In this document: positions 31,266-40,440 of the stretch, piece after piece | Numbering within the stretch: position 1 is the first letter of the stretch | How the letters are laid out: each line of letters begins with the position of its first letter | Made by a program: the position numbers and the translations under genes | The notes under the pieces: model-generated | Told to the model about the DNA's origin: nothing | Database searches by the model: none | Seen by the model: the letters and a program-made list of their open reading frames with translations, nothing else | From: Pontiellaceae bacterium B12227 | Lineage (GTDB): Bacteria > Verrucomicrobiota > Kiritimatiellia > Kiritimatiellales > Pontiellaceae | DNA length: 64,000 nucleotides | NCBI GenBank assembly: GCA_029432775.1 | Contig: JAROAZ010000018.1 | Coordinates: forward strand, 1-64,000 | Reading direction: 5' to 3'

Positions 31266-32432
31266 ATGACGATGATGAAACGGATTTATATGATGGTTGG
31301 ATGGTGTCTCTCATCAATGTGCCTGGCCGGCACATCAGATGGCATTGTCCCGGGAACGGTTTGGCCGGACGACAATGGCGTCCATATTAATGCGCATGGG
31401 GGTGGAATTCTATTCCACGAGGGAACGTATTATTGGTTCGGCGAGCACAAAATCGAAGGCGCTGCGGGCAACCGTGCGCAAGTCGGGGTGCATGTATATG
31501 CCTCGAAGGATTTGTGCAAGTGGACGGATCGAGGGGTTGCTTTGTCTGTGGATGACGACCCCGACTCTGAAATAACAAAGGGCTGCATACTCGAACGCCC
31601 GAAAGTGGTTTATAACGCCAAAACGGGCAAATTCGTGATGTGGTTCCATCTGGAACATCTCGGCGCCAAGCCTCAGCCCTATTCAACCGCCCGTTCAGCA
31701 GTTGCCGTGGCCGATCATGTTGCCGGCCCTTACCGTTTCCTGCACAGCTTGCGGGCAATGCCCACGATTTGGCCGGAAAATTTTCCGGCGGAGCTGCGCA
31801 ACCGGTTCGATGCACCGGACAGCTATTACACCAGTTCGGCCAGCTGGCAGGAAAAGGCCGAGACGCACCAGCGGGGGCTGGCCGTGAACACCTGCTTCCA
31901 TGCAGGGCAGATGAGCCGCGACCAGACGGTTTTTGTGGACGATGACGGCACAGCCTACCACATTGCCGCTTCTGAGCATAATGCCACGCTTCATATCCGC
32001 GAACTGGATACCACCTATACGACCTATTCCGGGCGATATATCCGAGTTTTCCCGGGCAGATTCCATGAGGCACCGGCTGTTTTCAAACGAAAAGGGAAAT
32101 ACTACATGGTCACCTCCGGTTGTACTGGATGGGCACCCAATGCCGCACGATCCATGGTGGCGGACAGCATGATGGGCGAATGGCGCGAGCTGGGCAATCC
32201 CTGTAAGGGAATCAATCCCCGGAATGGATTGGGGGCCGAAAAGACGTTCGGTGGCCAAAGCACGTTTGTGCTTCCGGTACAAGGACGGCAGGATGCCTAT
32301 ATTGCCATGTTTGATCTTTGGCAGCCGAAGAACGCGATCGACGGGCGCTATGTCTGGCTCCCGGTTGAGTTTGAAGGCGATTCCTTTTTCATTCATTGGA
32401 AGGATGAATGGAATCTCGGTGTGTTTGACTAG
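31266..32432 (+). CDS. Secreted GH43-like beta-propeller glycosidase
   Basis: Starting at 31266, just behind AAGGA, gives 388 residues with a probable signal peptide to about CLAG; ATGs at 31272 and 31275 are alternatives. The sequence has the five-bladed propeller pattern of GH43: an N-terminal NAHGGGILFHEGTYYWFGEH segment, LERPKVVYN, SRDQTVFVDDDGTAY and FHEAPAVFKRKGKYYM. This resembles the exo-beta-1,3-galactanase-type GH43 branch, but a specific activity cannot be set by eye. Located between GH36 and a sigma factor gene, it probably trims algal galactan or arabinogalactan side chains. Confidence 0.8.
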   Translation: MTMMKRIYMMVGWCLSSMCLAGTSDGIVPGTVWPDDNGVHINAHGGGILFHEGTYYWFGEHKIEGAAGNRAQVGVHVYASKDLCKWTDRGVALSVDDDPDSEITKGCILERPKVVYNAKTGKFVMWFHLEHLGAKPQPYSTARSAVAVADHVAGPYRFLHSLRAMPTIWPENFPAELRNRFDAPDSYYTSSASWQEKAETHQRGLAVNTCFHAGQMSRDQTVFVDDDGTAYHIAASEHNATLHIRELDTTYTTYSGRYIRVFPGRFHEAPAVFKRKGKYYMVTSGCTGWAPNAARSMVADSMMGEWRELGNPCKGINPRNGLGAEKTFGGQSTFVLPVQGRQDAYIAMFDLWQPKNAIDGRYVWLPVEFEGDSFFIHWKDEWNLGVFD

Positions 32433-32531
32433 CAGGTGATGTCGAAGATGTGAGGCGCGAAAAAAAACTAAAGAAAATGTGTCAGATGCCGGGGTTCAAC
32501 GCTAAGTAGGTGTGTAGGGAAGGGATCAGCA

Positions 32532-33044
32532 ATGCCTGAAGCAGAACAGTTTATCATGCAGTTTACACGCCACGAGCGTCAGATTCGCTATTATATCGCG
32601 AGTCTGGTGACGAATAAGAGCGATGTGGACGACATTATGCAGGAGGCCTCTTCCTTATTGTGGAAAAAGTATGACCAGTTTGATCCCGAACGCCCTTTTT
32701 TACCCTGGGCGATGAAGTTTGCCTATAACGCGGTGCGAACCTATCGCCAGAAACTGGGCACGCGCCGCAAGTATTTCAGCAATGAGCTGATCGAGGAACT
32801 GGCGGCCGTCCACGAAAAGGAAATGGATCGGCTGGACCAGGAGCGGCGATTGCTTCCAACCGCATTGCAGAAGCTGAGTGAAAAGGAGCGCCTGCTCATC
32901 CAGCACCGCTACAGCTCCGGCGGCACAATTCAGGATCTGGCAGAAACGCTGGGCGAAAAACCTGATGCTCTCTACAAACGGCTCCAGCGTATCCGCGAAA
33001 AGTTAATGACCCTTATCCAACTTGAATTGGAAACGATTTCATGA
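32532..33044 (+). CDS. ECF-type RNA polymerase sigma factor
   Basis: This 170-residue protein has sigma region 2 (about 10-80, with DVDDIMQEASSLLWKKY and FLPWAMKFAYNAVR) and region 4 (about 115-165, a helix-turn-helix with TIQDLAETLGEKPDALYKRL). It resembles the sigma-70 group common in Rhodopirellula and verrucomicrobia. The stop overlaps the ATG of the following FecR-like gene (ATGA), the usual sigma/anti-sigma layout. It may control the surface protein genes that follow from 34862; no target promoter was identified. GGGATCAGCA precedes the ATG, nearly the same string as before the gene at 37544. Confidence 0.9.
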   Translation: MPEAEQFIMQFTRHERQIRYYIASLVTNKSDVDDIMQEASSLLWKKYDQFDPERPFLPWAMKFAYNAVRTYRQKLGTRRKYFSNELIEELAAVHEKEMDRLDQERRLLPTALQKLSEKERLLIQHRYSSGGTIQDLAETLGEKPDALYKRLQRIREKLMTLIQLELETIS

Positions 33045-34738
33045 AGAAGCAAAAAGAACTGTTTGCCCTGATGTCGGCCCAGCACGACGGCCTGCTCGAT
33101 GAAGCCGGCAGTGAACGTCTGGCTGCATTACTGGGAGGGGATGCGGAGGCGCAGCGCCACTATCTTGAAATCGGGACGCTCTTCCAGGAACTGGAGGAAA
33201 CCTATCTTGGAGGCTCGGCGGAAACGGTTGTGGCAGAGTTTCCGGCGAAACGCGCCAGGATTATTCCGATCGTGAGCTGGGTGGCAGCTGTTGCTGCAGC
33301 GGTGGTTGCCGCTTTTCTTATGTTCCCCATCGGAAATTCCCATCGTTCCGGCCTGCTGGTGGATACAGAATCCACGGTGCTCATGGATGACGACCGATTC
33401 ATCATTCATGTGGTCGAATCCTCGGGGCTGGAATGGGGCAACCGGAACAGTGTGGTCATTCATGATGGCGAGCTCCAGCATGGTTTGCTCGATCTTCAGG
33501 CCGGTTCGATGGATGTGGTATTGGATAATGGTGTTCGCTTTGGTTTTGTGGCTCCCGTCATAATGGATCTTTCCTCGCTCAATCGTCTGTCGCTTGAATC
33601 GGGCAGTCTGGTGGTGGATGTCCCGGGGCTTGCGGAAGGGATCTCCATCAATACGCCCGATGCCGTGGTGATGGTTAACACCGCACTCATGCATATCGAG
33701 TGCGGGACAAAGGGAGCAACGCTGCTGAATATGCAGCGGGGAGCGGCGAATCTCTTCACAGAGAATGAAACCGGCCATGAGGTGCGAAAAAACATTGTAG
33801 GCAAAGAGTCGGTTGAGATTGCCCGGGGAACCGCTGACCCTGTGACCACAACACGCCGGGTGATCGAGCCCCGTATTGACCTGTCCCTGCCTCCGGAACT
33901 GGAAAATCTGCAATATGTTCACTATAGCTTTAATGACATTCGCGGAGAACAAATCGTAAACAAGGGCACGATACCTAATGCCGATGGCTGGGTGGAAGGC
34001 CTGGCCGATAATCCGGAATTCCCGGCACCGCTCCGGGGTCCAGGTCGCTTCGGTTCTGCACTCGAGTTCACCGGCCATGGAGAGGGTATGCTGGCCGATC
34101 TGAAAGATTTTGGTTTAGACGAGCCGGGCAGCGTGGCCTTCTGGATTAAAATGGATCCGGGTACCGTGCCCGATCCCTATGAAACGATTTTCACCTGGCA
34201 CATGTATACCCATCCCGAAAAAGCATGGCATGCTGACGACGAAAAGGAATTAGCCTGCAGTGTTCACATAAACGACAAGCCCGAAAACGGCGTTGTGGGG
34301 GCGGTATGGATCGGCTTCCGGAACAGGTGGATTTGCGGCTCAAAGGATTTGCGCGATGGACGCTGGCACCATGTGACCGCCGTGTTTCATCGCGGTTATC
34401 AGGGGACGATGGTACGACATTATATCGATGGTGAACTGGCACGCTCAAGCGCACGTGGAAAAACCTGGTATCCGACAGAACGATTTGCACATATTGGTGG
34501 CGGATCTATTGCTGTCGGCCGCGTCTATTGGCCGGAACGCCCAAAACTGTTGGCTTCCGACCAGTCGGTCGGTCTGCGTGGCATGGTGGATGAACTTTAT
34601 GTCTTCAACCAGGCACTGCTACCATCGCATATCTCCAGCCTGCACAGTCAAAACTCACCCAACCCAATGCAGGATGTATCCTTCGTCCCTTGGACAGCGC
34701 GCGCTCTTGCCATGTTTCCGATGCGCTTCGGAAAGTAA
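33041..34738 (+). CDS. FecR-like transmembrane anti-sigma protein with LamG sensor domain
   Basis: This 565-residue protein has a cytoplasmic N-terminus (1-73), one membrane helix (about 74-95), a FecR-like beta domain (about 105-250) and a concanavalin/LamG-like jelly roll (about 340-550, with HYSFNDIRGE, FGSALEFTGHGE, GRWHHVTAVFHRG and GMVDELYVFNQAL). In FecR systems the membrane protein relays an outside signal to the sigma factor. The LamG domain often binds carbohydrate, so I infer that polysaccharide sensing controls the sigma factor at 32532. The genes overlap by 4 bases. The usual outer-membrane FecA-type partner is not in the window. Confidence 0.83.
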   Translation: MKKQKELFALMSAQHDGLLDEAGSERLAALLGGDAEAQRHYLEIGTLFQELEETYLGGSAETVVAEFPAKRARIIPIVSWVAAVAAAVVAAFLMFPIGNSHRSGLLVDTESTVLMDDDRFIIHVVESSGLEWGNRNSVVIHDGELQHGLLDLQAGSMDVVLDNGVRFGFVAPVIMDLSSLNRLSLESGSLVVDVPGLAEGISINTPDAVVMVNTALMHIECGTKGATLLNMQRGAANLFTENETGHEVRKNIVGKESVEIARGTADPVTTTRRVIEPRIDLSLPPELENLQYVHYSFNDIRGEQIVNKGTIPNADGWVEGLADNPEFPAPLRGPGRFGSALEFTGHGEGMLADLKDFGLDEPGSVAFWIKMDPGTVPDPYETIFTWHMYTHPEKAWHADDEKELACSVHINDKPENGVVGAVWIGFRNRWICGSKDLRDGRWHHVTAVFHRGYQGTMVRHYIDGELARSSARGKTWYPTERFAHIGGGSIAVGRVYWPERPKLLASDQSVGLRGMVDELYVFNQALLPSHISSLHSQNSPNPMQDVSFVPWTARALAMFPMRFGK

Positions 34739-34861
34739 TTTTTATCCGGTTTTTTTGTCAGAACTCACCAGTGCAACGCAAATTAATGCAGAACTTGACG
34801 AACTGCCCGATTGAGCAGTGCATGAATGGTTTCTGTAAACAGCTACAAAACGGAGGTAGAG

Positions 34862-36700
34862 ATGAAAAAAACAGCAAGTATAGCAGTTGCAGTGGGATTG
34901 TGTGTTGGAACGACAGTGGCCGCCACAATGGAGCTTGGCTACACGACAGGAGTCGGCAGCCAGCTGCTGGTTGATAATGGAGGTGAAGGTGCGGTTCTCT
35001 TTGAGGATTCCGCCGGAACAGGTGGCAATGACGTTAATATCGCCAGCGGTTCTGCTGCCTGGCTCACGGCGATGATTGACGGTGCTGGCCAATGGCAACT
35101 GGGCGACACGGTTGAGATCACAGGGGTCGCCCTCCAGATTCAAGGTTACACGGATTCAGGAACCATGACCTTTGATGTCCGCCAAGCCTCTGGTGGTACG
35201 GGGGCATCCGGCGCGGCCGGGCTCGCATCCATCGGTTCTGCCACGGCAACCTATTCAAAAACCAATAATGCAACAATGTATGCAAATTTTGATACGCCGA
35301 TCAGTTTTGTGGTCGATACCAATACATTCAAAATCGGGATCAATATTTCCAACACGGCGCGGTTACGTGTTAAAAGCCAATCAACTTTTCCTGTACAACT
35401 TTATAACTACAGCAATGGCAATCTCGGTGCGAAAATGAAAATTTCCGTAGCCGGCACTGTGACGCCTGGATCATCACCAAACGAACCCCCGGTCTTTAGT
35501 GAGAATCCATTCAGTAAACCGCTTGCGATTGAGGACACGCCCTACAATGAATCGCTACTGGATAATGCATCCGATCCAAACAATGATCCTCTGACATTTG
35601 AACTGTTGTCCTTTGCGGGTCCCGGGCCTGCGTGGTTGGGGATGGATGGCTTATCCTCGATAACCGGTACCCCGGCAACAGCCAACATCGGAACGAATGA
35701 GTGGACCGTACAGGTAAGCGATGGGCAGGGCGGAATCACGAATGCCACGATGACCATTGAGGTGGTGTCTAAATTAGGCACGATGATCCCCGGCTACACG
35801 GTAGGTTCCGGTTTGTTGACTCAGGATGGACAAACGCTCTTTGTCGATACGGCTAATACGGGCGGGACGGATGCAACCGATACCGATGGGTATGCGGATG
35901 TATTCACGGTGTTGATTCCCGGATCCGGCTTGTGGGAGGTGGGTGATACCGTCGAGATCAGCGGATTTGCGGTTGCGGTTCACGCGATATCGGTTAATGG
36001 AACCATGACGTTTGATGTTCTCCAGGGTGCCGGCGGGATTGGAGCCTCCGGTGCCGGCGGACTAGCATCACTCGGAACCGCCACGGGAACCTATAATAAC
36101 AATGGCAGCACCTCCACCATGTATGTGAATTTTGAAACACCGGTCAGCTTTGTGGCCGATGTAAACTCGACGAATATCGGGATCAATATTTCGAACTCAG
36201 GGCAGTTGCGCCTGAAGGTGGATCCGAATTTCGAAGTGACGCGCTATAACCGGATTAACGGCAATGTTAACTCCGCTATGAAGGTTTCGGTAGCCGGTAC
36301 CGTGACTCCTCCCGCAGAGGCTATGTATGACCAATGGACAACGCAATATGGCGTGACCAATGGTCCTTCCGAAGATCACGATAACGATGGACTGTCCAAC
36401 CTTTATGAGTATGGACTGAACGGAAACCCGACCAATGGCTTTGTGGATGCCGATCTCCCGATGTTCGGGCAAGGGGTCGGCGGACTCGAATATGTCCACA
36501 CTCAGCGTAATGATGATACCAATCTGGTGTACTTCTTAAACTTGACCGGTAGTCTGGTTAATCCAACCTGGACCAACCTCGGCTACACGGTTACCGGAAC
36601 CAATGTTATGGAGGAGGGAGTTTTCGACTTCGTCACCAACTTGATCGATACGGCGGACAGTGCCAGGTTCATCCAGCTTGAAATCGAACAGACACCGTAA
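34862..36700 (+). CDS. Secreted protein with two copies of an unnamed ~180-residue domain
   Basis: ATG 34862 follows GGAGGTAGAG and starts a signal peptide (MKKTASIAVAVGLCVGTTVAA); product 612 residues. Two copies of a beta-rich domain (about 22-202 and 307-483) flank a putative-Ig domain (210-303). Each copy has the string pattern GYT-G-G..LL, FVD-A-TGG, GDTVEI-G-A, TMTFDV-Q, GLAS-G-AT, NFDTP-SFV-D-N, IGINISN and KVSVAGTV. The same domain occurs in the next two genes. The C-terminus has a DHDNDGLSNLYEYG calcium-loop segment and a shared beta module. A carbohydrate-binding role is plausible because one homologue is fused to a sulfatase, but I do not recognise the domain. Confidence 0.78.
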   Translation: MKKTASIAVAVGLCVGTTVAATMELGYTTGVGSQLLVDNGGEGAVLFEDSAGTGGNDVNIASGSAAWLTAMIDGAGQWQLGDTVEITGVALQIQGYTDSGTMTFDVRQASGGTGASGAAGLASIGSATATYSKTNNATMYANFDTPISFVVDTNTFKIGINISNTARLRVKSQSTFPVQLYNYSNGNLGAKMKISVAGTVTPGSSPNEPPVFSENPFSKPLAIEDTPYNESLLDNASDPNNDPLTFELLSFAGPGPAWLGMDGLSSITGTPATANIGTNEWTVQVSDGQGGITNATMTIEVVSKLGTMIPGYTVGSGLLTQDGQTLFVDTANTGGTDATDTDGYADVFTVLIPGSGLWEVGDTVEISGFAVAVHAISVNGTMTFDVLQGAGGIGASGAGGLASLGTATGTYNNNGSTSTMYVNFETPVSFVADVNSTNIGINISNSGQLRLKVDPNFEVTRYNRINGNVNSAMKVSVAGTVTPPAEAMYDQWTTQYGVTNGPSEDHDNDGLSNLYEYGLNGNPTNGFVDADLPMFGQGVGGLEYVHTQRNDDTNLVYFLNLTGSLVNPTWTNLGYTVTGTNVMEEGVFDFVTNLIDTADSARFIQLEIEQTP

Positions 36701-36729
36701 CTCGCAAGTTTTGATAGTTAACTAAACAA

Positions 36730-36751
36730 GCCCCTGCCGACGGGCAGGGGC
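36730..36751 (+). other. Stable stem-loop without T tract between two surface-protein genes
   Basis: GCCCCTGCC and GGCAGGGGC form a perfect 9-bp stem with loop GACG, between the stop at 36700 and the ribosome site at 36763. There is no T run, so it may act as a processing or mRNA-stability hairpin that sets different levels for the two genes, not as a terminator. Confidence 0.55.
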
Positions 36752-36772
36752 GAAAGAATGACAGGAGAAAAA

Positions 36773-37459
36773 ATGAAAAAATTCAGTATGTTAGTTGCTG
36801 TTGGCCTGTTTGCAGGATCCGCTTCGGCCGCGTTGATGACCGGAGGCTATTCGGTAGGCTCTGGAAGTCAGTTGTTGGTAGGCAATGGTGGATCGGGAAC
36901 AAACCTTTTTGTCGATAGCGCCGCTACGGGTGGGAATGTAGACCTTGTGGATGACGATGGATACGCAGCTTGGTTCACCGTGTTGATTCCAGGTGCGAGC
37001 CAGTGGAATATTGGCGATACGGTCGAAATCACGGGGGTCGCTCTTGCGGTACGGGGTGTCACGGTTAATGGAACCTTCACATTCGACATACTCGAAGCGG
37101 CCGGTGGAAGCGGGACTTCGGGGGCGGGTGGGCTTGCATCGCTTGGAACAGCAACCGCCACCTATAACAATAGCGGTAGCACCGATGCGATGTATGTGAA
37201 TTTTGATGCACCAGTGAGTTTCGTGGTTGACGCTAATTCGGCAAACATCGGTATCAATATATCAAATTCCGGGAAAATTGGGCTCAAGGCACAAGCGGGC
37301 TTCCCTGTGACCCGGTACAATTCGGTGAACGGTAACCTCCAGACTTCGCAGATGAAGTTCTCTGTTGCCGGCAACGTGGTGCCCGAGCCAGCCTCCATCG
37401 GTTTGATCGCGAGCGTAGGCGGAGCAATTCTGTTTATTCGCCGCAGGCTCCAGATGTAA
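36773..37459 (+). CDS. PEP-CTERM surface protein with the shared ~180-residue domain
   Basis: The ATG is 5 bases after AGGAG. The 228-residue product has a signal peptide cut near ASA, one copy of the domain found at 34862 (about 21-201), and a C-terminal PEP-CTERM sorting signal (203-228): VPEPAS, a hydrophobic helix, then IRRRLQM. Such proteins are handled by an exosortase and sent to the cell surface or matrix. No exosortase gene lies in this window. It is the simplest member of the domain family and may be the reference form of it. Confidence 0.85.
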   Translation: MKKFSMLVAVGLFAGSASAALMTGGYSVGSGSQLLVGNGGSGTNLFVDSAATGGNVDLVDDDGYAAWFTVLIPGASQWNIGDTVEITGVALAVRGVTVNGTFTFDILEAAGGSGTSGAGGLASLGTATATYNNSGSTDAMYVNFDAPVSFVVDANSANIGINISNSGKIGLKAQAGFPVTRYNSVNGNLQTSQMKFSVAGNVVPEPASIGLIASVGGAILFIRRRLQM

Positions 37460-37484
37460 TGAATGTCGATATTCGTTGAATGAC

Positions 37485-37513
37485 GAGGGGGGCATTTGTG
37501 TCCCTCTTTTTTT
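37485..37513 (+). terminator. Terminator after the PEP-CTERM gene
   Basis: GAGGG (37485-37489) and CCCTC (37502-37506) can pair around a 12-nt loop, followed by seven T. The stem is short, so strength is uncertain. It partly separates the PEP-CTERM gene from the sulfatase fusion at 37544. Confidence 0.6.
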
Positions 37514-37543
37514 AACTACAAGGCTTTCGGGGTCGGATCAGCA

Positions 37544-40432
37544 ATGAACTTTAAAACAATTATATTTTCCGTGTTTACACTCGTTGCCGCTTCGGCTTCG
37601 GCGGCAGTGATGACGAGCGGATATACCGTCGGCTCCGGTCTGCTGAGCCCCAATGGCGAAACGCTCTTTGTTGATGCCGCCGCCGCTGGAGGGAGCGACG
37701 CTAACGACAACGACGGCTATAACGATAATTTTACGGTGCTGATCGACGGGGCCGGCCATTGGTTGGTCGGCGACACAGTCGAGATCACGGGCTTCGCCGT
37801 CACCGTGCATAATGCTTCTGCCAATGGAACCATGACGTTTGATATCCTCCAGGGTGTCGGCGGAGCAGGGGATACCGGAGCGGGCGGTCTGGTTTCGCTT
37901 GGCTCGGCAACCGCATCCTATGGCTACAGCGGGTCAACCGAAACGGTCTATGTGAATTTCGACACGCCGGTGAGCTTTGTGGCCGATACCAATTCGACGA
38001 AGATCGGGATCAATATATCCAACTCTGCCCAGCTGCGGTTGAAGTATAAGTCAACCTTTCCCGTAACGCGCTACAACAAGACAACCGGCAACGCGAACCA
38101 GGCGATGAATGTTTCGGTGGCGGGCAAGGTATATCCCCTCAATCCGATCAATACTGTGCCCGAGTTTAAGTCGGATCCGTTCGTTCGGCCCGCCGCCTTA
38201 ATGGACGCAGCGTATGCCGGCTCCCTGGCGGATGCGGCCACAGATGCCGATGGCGATCTTCTGTCCTTTTTTAAAGTTCCTTCAGGATTTTCGGGGCCCG
38301 GAGCGGATTGGTTGAGCATCTCAACGAACGGCGTTCTATCCGGTTTGCCCGGCACCAATGAGGTCGGCATCAACAGCTGGGTTGTTGAGGTGACGGATAA
38401 TCATGGCGGCACCAATGAAGCAATTATGAAGGTCTACGTCAGAAGCGAGCCGGTGAGTGGAAAACCGAACATCCTTTATATTCTGGCTGACGACCTCGGC
38501 TATGCGGACATCGGAGCGAACGGATGGGCGGAACTGGAATTCACCACGCCGCACATCGATTCAATTTTCAATGCCGGAGTACGGTGCAAGGCAGGGCTCG
38601 TAAGCAACTCGGTTTGCGCTCCGTCCCGCGCCGGACTCATGACGGGGCGGTCGGGGAGCCGCTTCGGGTTCGAGTCGAACCTGCCGGCGGCCCAATGGGA
38701 TGCGGGATCGCGCATCGGACTGGACCCGACTCAAAAGACAATCCCGGATGTACTCAAGACTGCAGGCTATAAGACCTTCGGTTTGGGAAAATGGCACATA
38801 GGCGGAAATACCGAACTGTTTCACCCTAATCTCCGTGGATTTGACGAGTGGTACGGCCTGCTGGGTGGATCTCGGTCGTACTGGCAGGTAACCGGATATA
38901 ACAAAGACGATTCCATCGAGCATAACGGAGTGTGGGTGCAGGAACCCGCGGATATGTATATTACGGATTTCCTGACCGATCAGGCGTTGGATTATATTGC
39001 GGATCAGTCTACCAACAATCCCGCTCAGCCCTGGTTCATGTATATGTCTTACACGGCACCGCACGCGCCGATGCATGCAAAAGCAAGTGATCTAGCCCGT
39101 GTGCCGCTGGTAAGCCATTTTGGAACGACTGCAGACAATGAAAAAAGACAAATCTACGGCGGCATGGTGGTCAGCCTGGACGACAACGTCGGTCGCCTGC
39201 TGGATCAGTTGGAGCTCCTGGGTATTGCCGAGAATACCATGGTGGTTTTCCATAGCGATAATGGCGGACCCCCGGACCAGAACTGGTCCAGGAATAATCC
39301 GCTGCGTGGCAAAAAAGGTGAGCTTTGGGAAGGCGGCATTCGTGTTCCGTTTGCCATCAGCTGGCCGGGCACCATCCCTGCCGGGCAGGTGGCCGACTAT
39401 GACTCGCCGGTTAGCAGCCTTGACCTCATGCCGACCTTTGCCGCGATCTCCGGCGCCGACCAGCTTCAGGAAATCAGGACGGACGGGATCAATTTGATGC
39501 CGTTCCTGACCAACGCTGTGGCGACAACAGCCCCGCGTAAGCTCTATTGGCGCCGAGGCGACACCTCGAAAATCGCGATCCGTTCCGGCGACTATAAATA
39601 TTATTACAACCGCACCACCGGAGCCGAGTATTTGTTCAACCATGGAAGCGGCAGCGGGGAATGGGATAGCGGCAACAAGGCGAACAGCGAACCCGCCAAA
39701 CTTGCGGAGCTGCAGGCGGAGTGGGCGGCATACGAGGCGACCATCACGGATCCGCATTTTAATGCGGGCGGTCCCTTGCTGGCGGTTACGACCTACGATC
39801 TGGATGAGGCACAGACCAACACACCCTATTCCATGCCGCTCACCTACAGCACGCCGGGACCATCGTGCACCTGGAGCATTGTTTCCGATAAACCCGATTG
39901 GCTCAGCATTAATCCCGTCACCGGCGAGCTGAGCGGAACGCCTTCGGTTACCAACGCCTACTACAACTATATCCAATTACAGGTTTCCGACGGCAGCAAT
40001 ACATCAACGTACAATGTGCCGTTGCGCATTCCGGACAGTAACAACATTGGTCTGGAGGACTGGAAGGCCGTGCATAGGATTTCGGATCTCCCGGATTCTG
40101 CCGACCCGGACAAGGATGGTGTGCCCAATTTGGTTGAGTATGCTCTGGGAGGCAACCCGGTTCTGATTGACCAGGTTGAAATGCCTTCACTGGCAGTGGG
40201 AACCAATTCAATAACTTACAAGCATCTTCGCCGAAGCGGGCAGGCGCTCAACTATGAAGTGATGGTTGCCGACAACCTCTTCACCAATTGGATTTCCGCT
40301 CCTGTGGCCGATATACAGCCGGTGGATCGGGGCGATGGGTTTGAACAGGTTTTCCAGACATTGGAAATCGATCCCGGCGTTACTACGCAAAAATTTGTCC
40401 GTCTGGATATATCTGAATCAACCGTGGAGTAG
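37544..40432 (+). CDS. Sulfatase fused to the shared surface domain
   Basis: This start gives a signal peptide (MNFKTIIFSVFTLVAASASA) and 962 residues; the longer frame from 37496 overlaps the terminator. Order: the ~180-residue domain shared with the two genes before (about 21-198), a putative-Ig domain (203-300), an S1-type sulfatase domain (306-740) with ADDLGYAD and active site Cys358-Ala-Pro-Ser-Arg, a second Ig-like domain (746-830) and a C-terminal calcium-loop/beta module (836-962). The fusion makes a substrate- or surface-binding role of the N-terminal domain likely. The ribosome site is weak (GGGGTCGGATC). A palindrome copy lies at 40352-40366 (FQTLE). Substrate unknown; probably a sulfated algal glycan. 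Confidence 0.87.
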   Translation: MNFKTIIFSVFTLVAASASAAVMTSGYTVGSGLLSPNGETLFVDAAAAGGSDANDNDGYNDNFTVLIDGAGHWLVGDTVEITGFAVTVHNASANGTMTFDILQGVGGAGDTGAGGLVSLGSATASYGYSGSTETVYVNFDTPVSFVADTNSTKIGINISNSAQLRLKYKSTFPVTRYNKTTGNANQAMNVSVAGKVYPLNPINTVPEFKSDPFVRPAALMDAAYAGSLADAATDADGDLLSFFKVPSGFSGPGADWLSISTNGVLSGLPGTNEVGINSWVVEVTDNHGGTNEAIMKVYVRSEPVSGKPNILYILADDLGYADIGANGWAELEFTTPHIDSIFNAGVRCKAGLVSNSVCAPSRAGLMTGRSGSRFGFESNLPAAQWDAGSRIGLDPTQKTIPDVLKTAGYKTFGLGKWHIGGNTELFHPNLRGFDEWYGLLGGSRSYWQVTGYNKDDSIEHNGVWVQEPADMYITDFLTDQALDYIADQSTNNPAQPWFMYMSYTAPHAPMHAKASDLARVPLVSHFGTTADNEKRQIYGGMVVSLDDNVGRLLDQLELLGIAENTMVVFHSDNGGPPDQNWSRNNPLRGKKGELWEGGIRVPFAISWPGTIPAGQVADYDSPVSSLDLMPTFAAISGADQLQEIRTDGINLMPFLTNAVATTAPRKLYWRRGDTSKIAIRSGDYKYYYNRTTGAEYLFNHGSGSGEWDSGNKANSEPAKLAELQAEWAAYEATITDPHFNAGGPLLAVTTYDLDEAQTNTPYSMPLTYSTPGPSCTWSIVSDKPDWLSINPVTGELSGTPSVTNAYYNYIQLQVSDGSNTSTYNVPLRIPDSNNIGLEDWKAVHRISDLPDSADPDKDGVPNLVEYALGGNPVLIDQVEMPSLAVGTNSITYKHLRRSGQALNYEVMVADNLFTNWISAPVADIQPVDRGDGFEQVFQTLEIDPGVTTQKFVRLDISESTVE

Positions 40433-40440
40433 TTAAAAAG

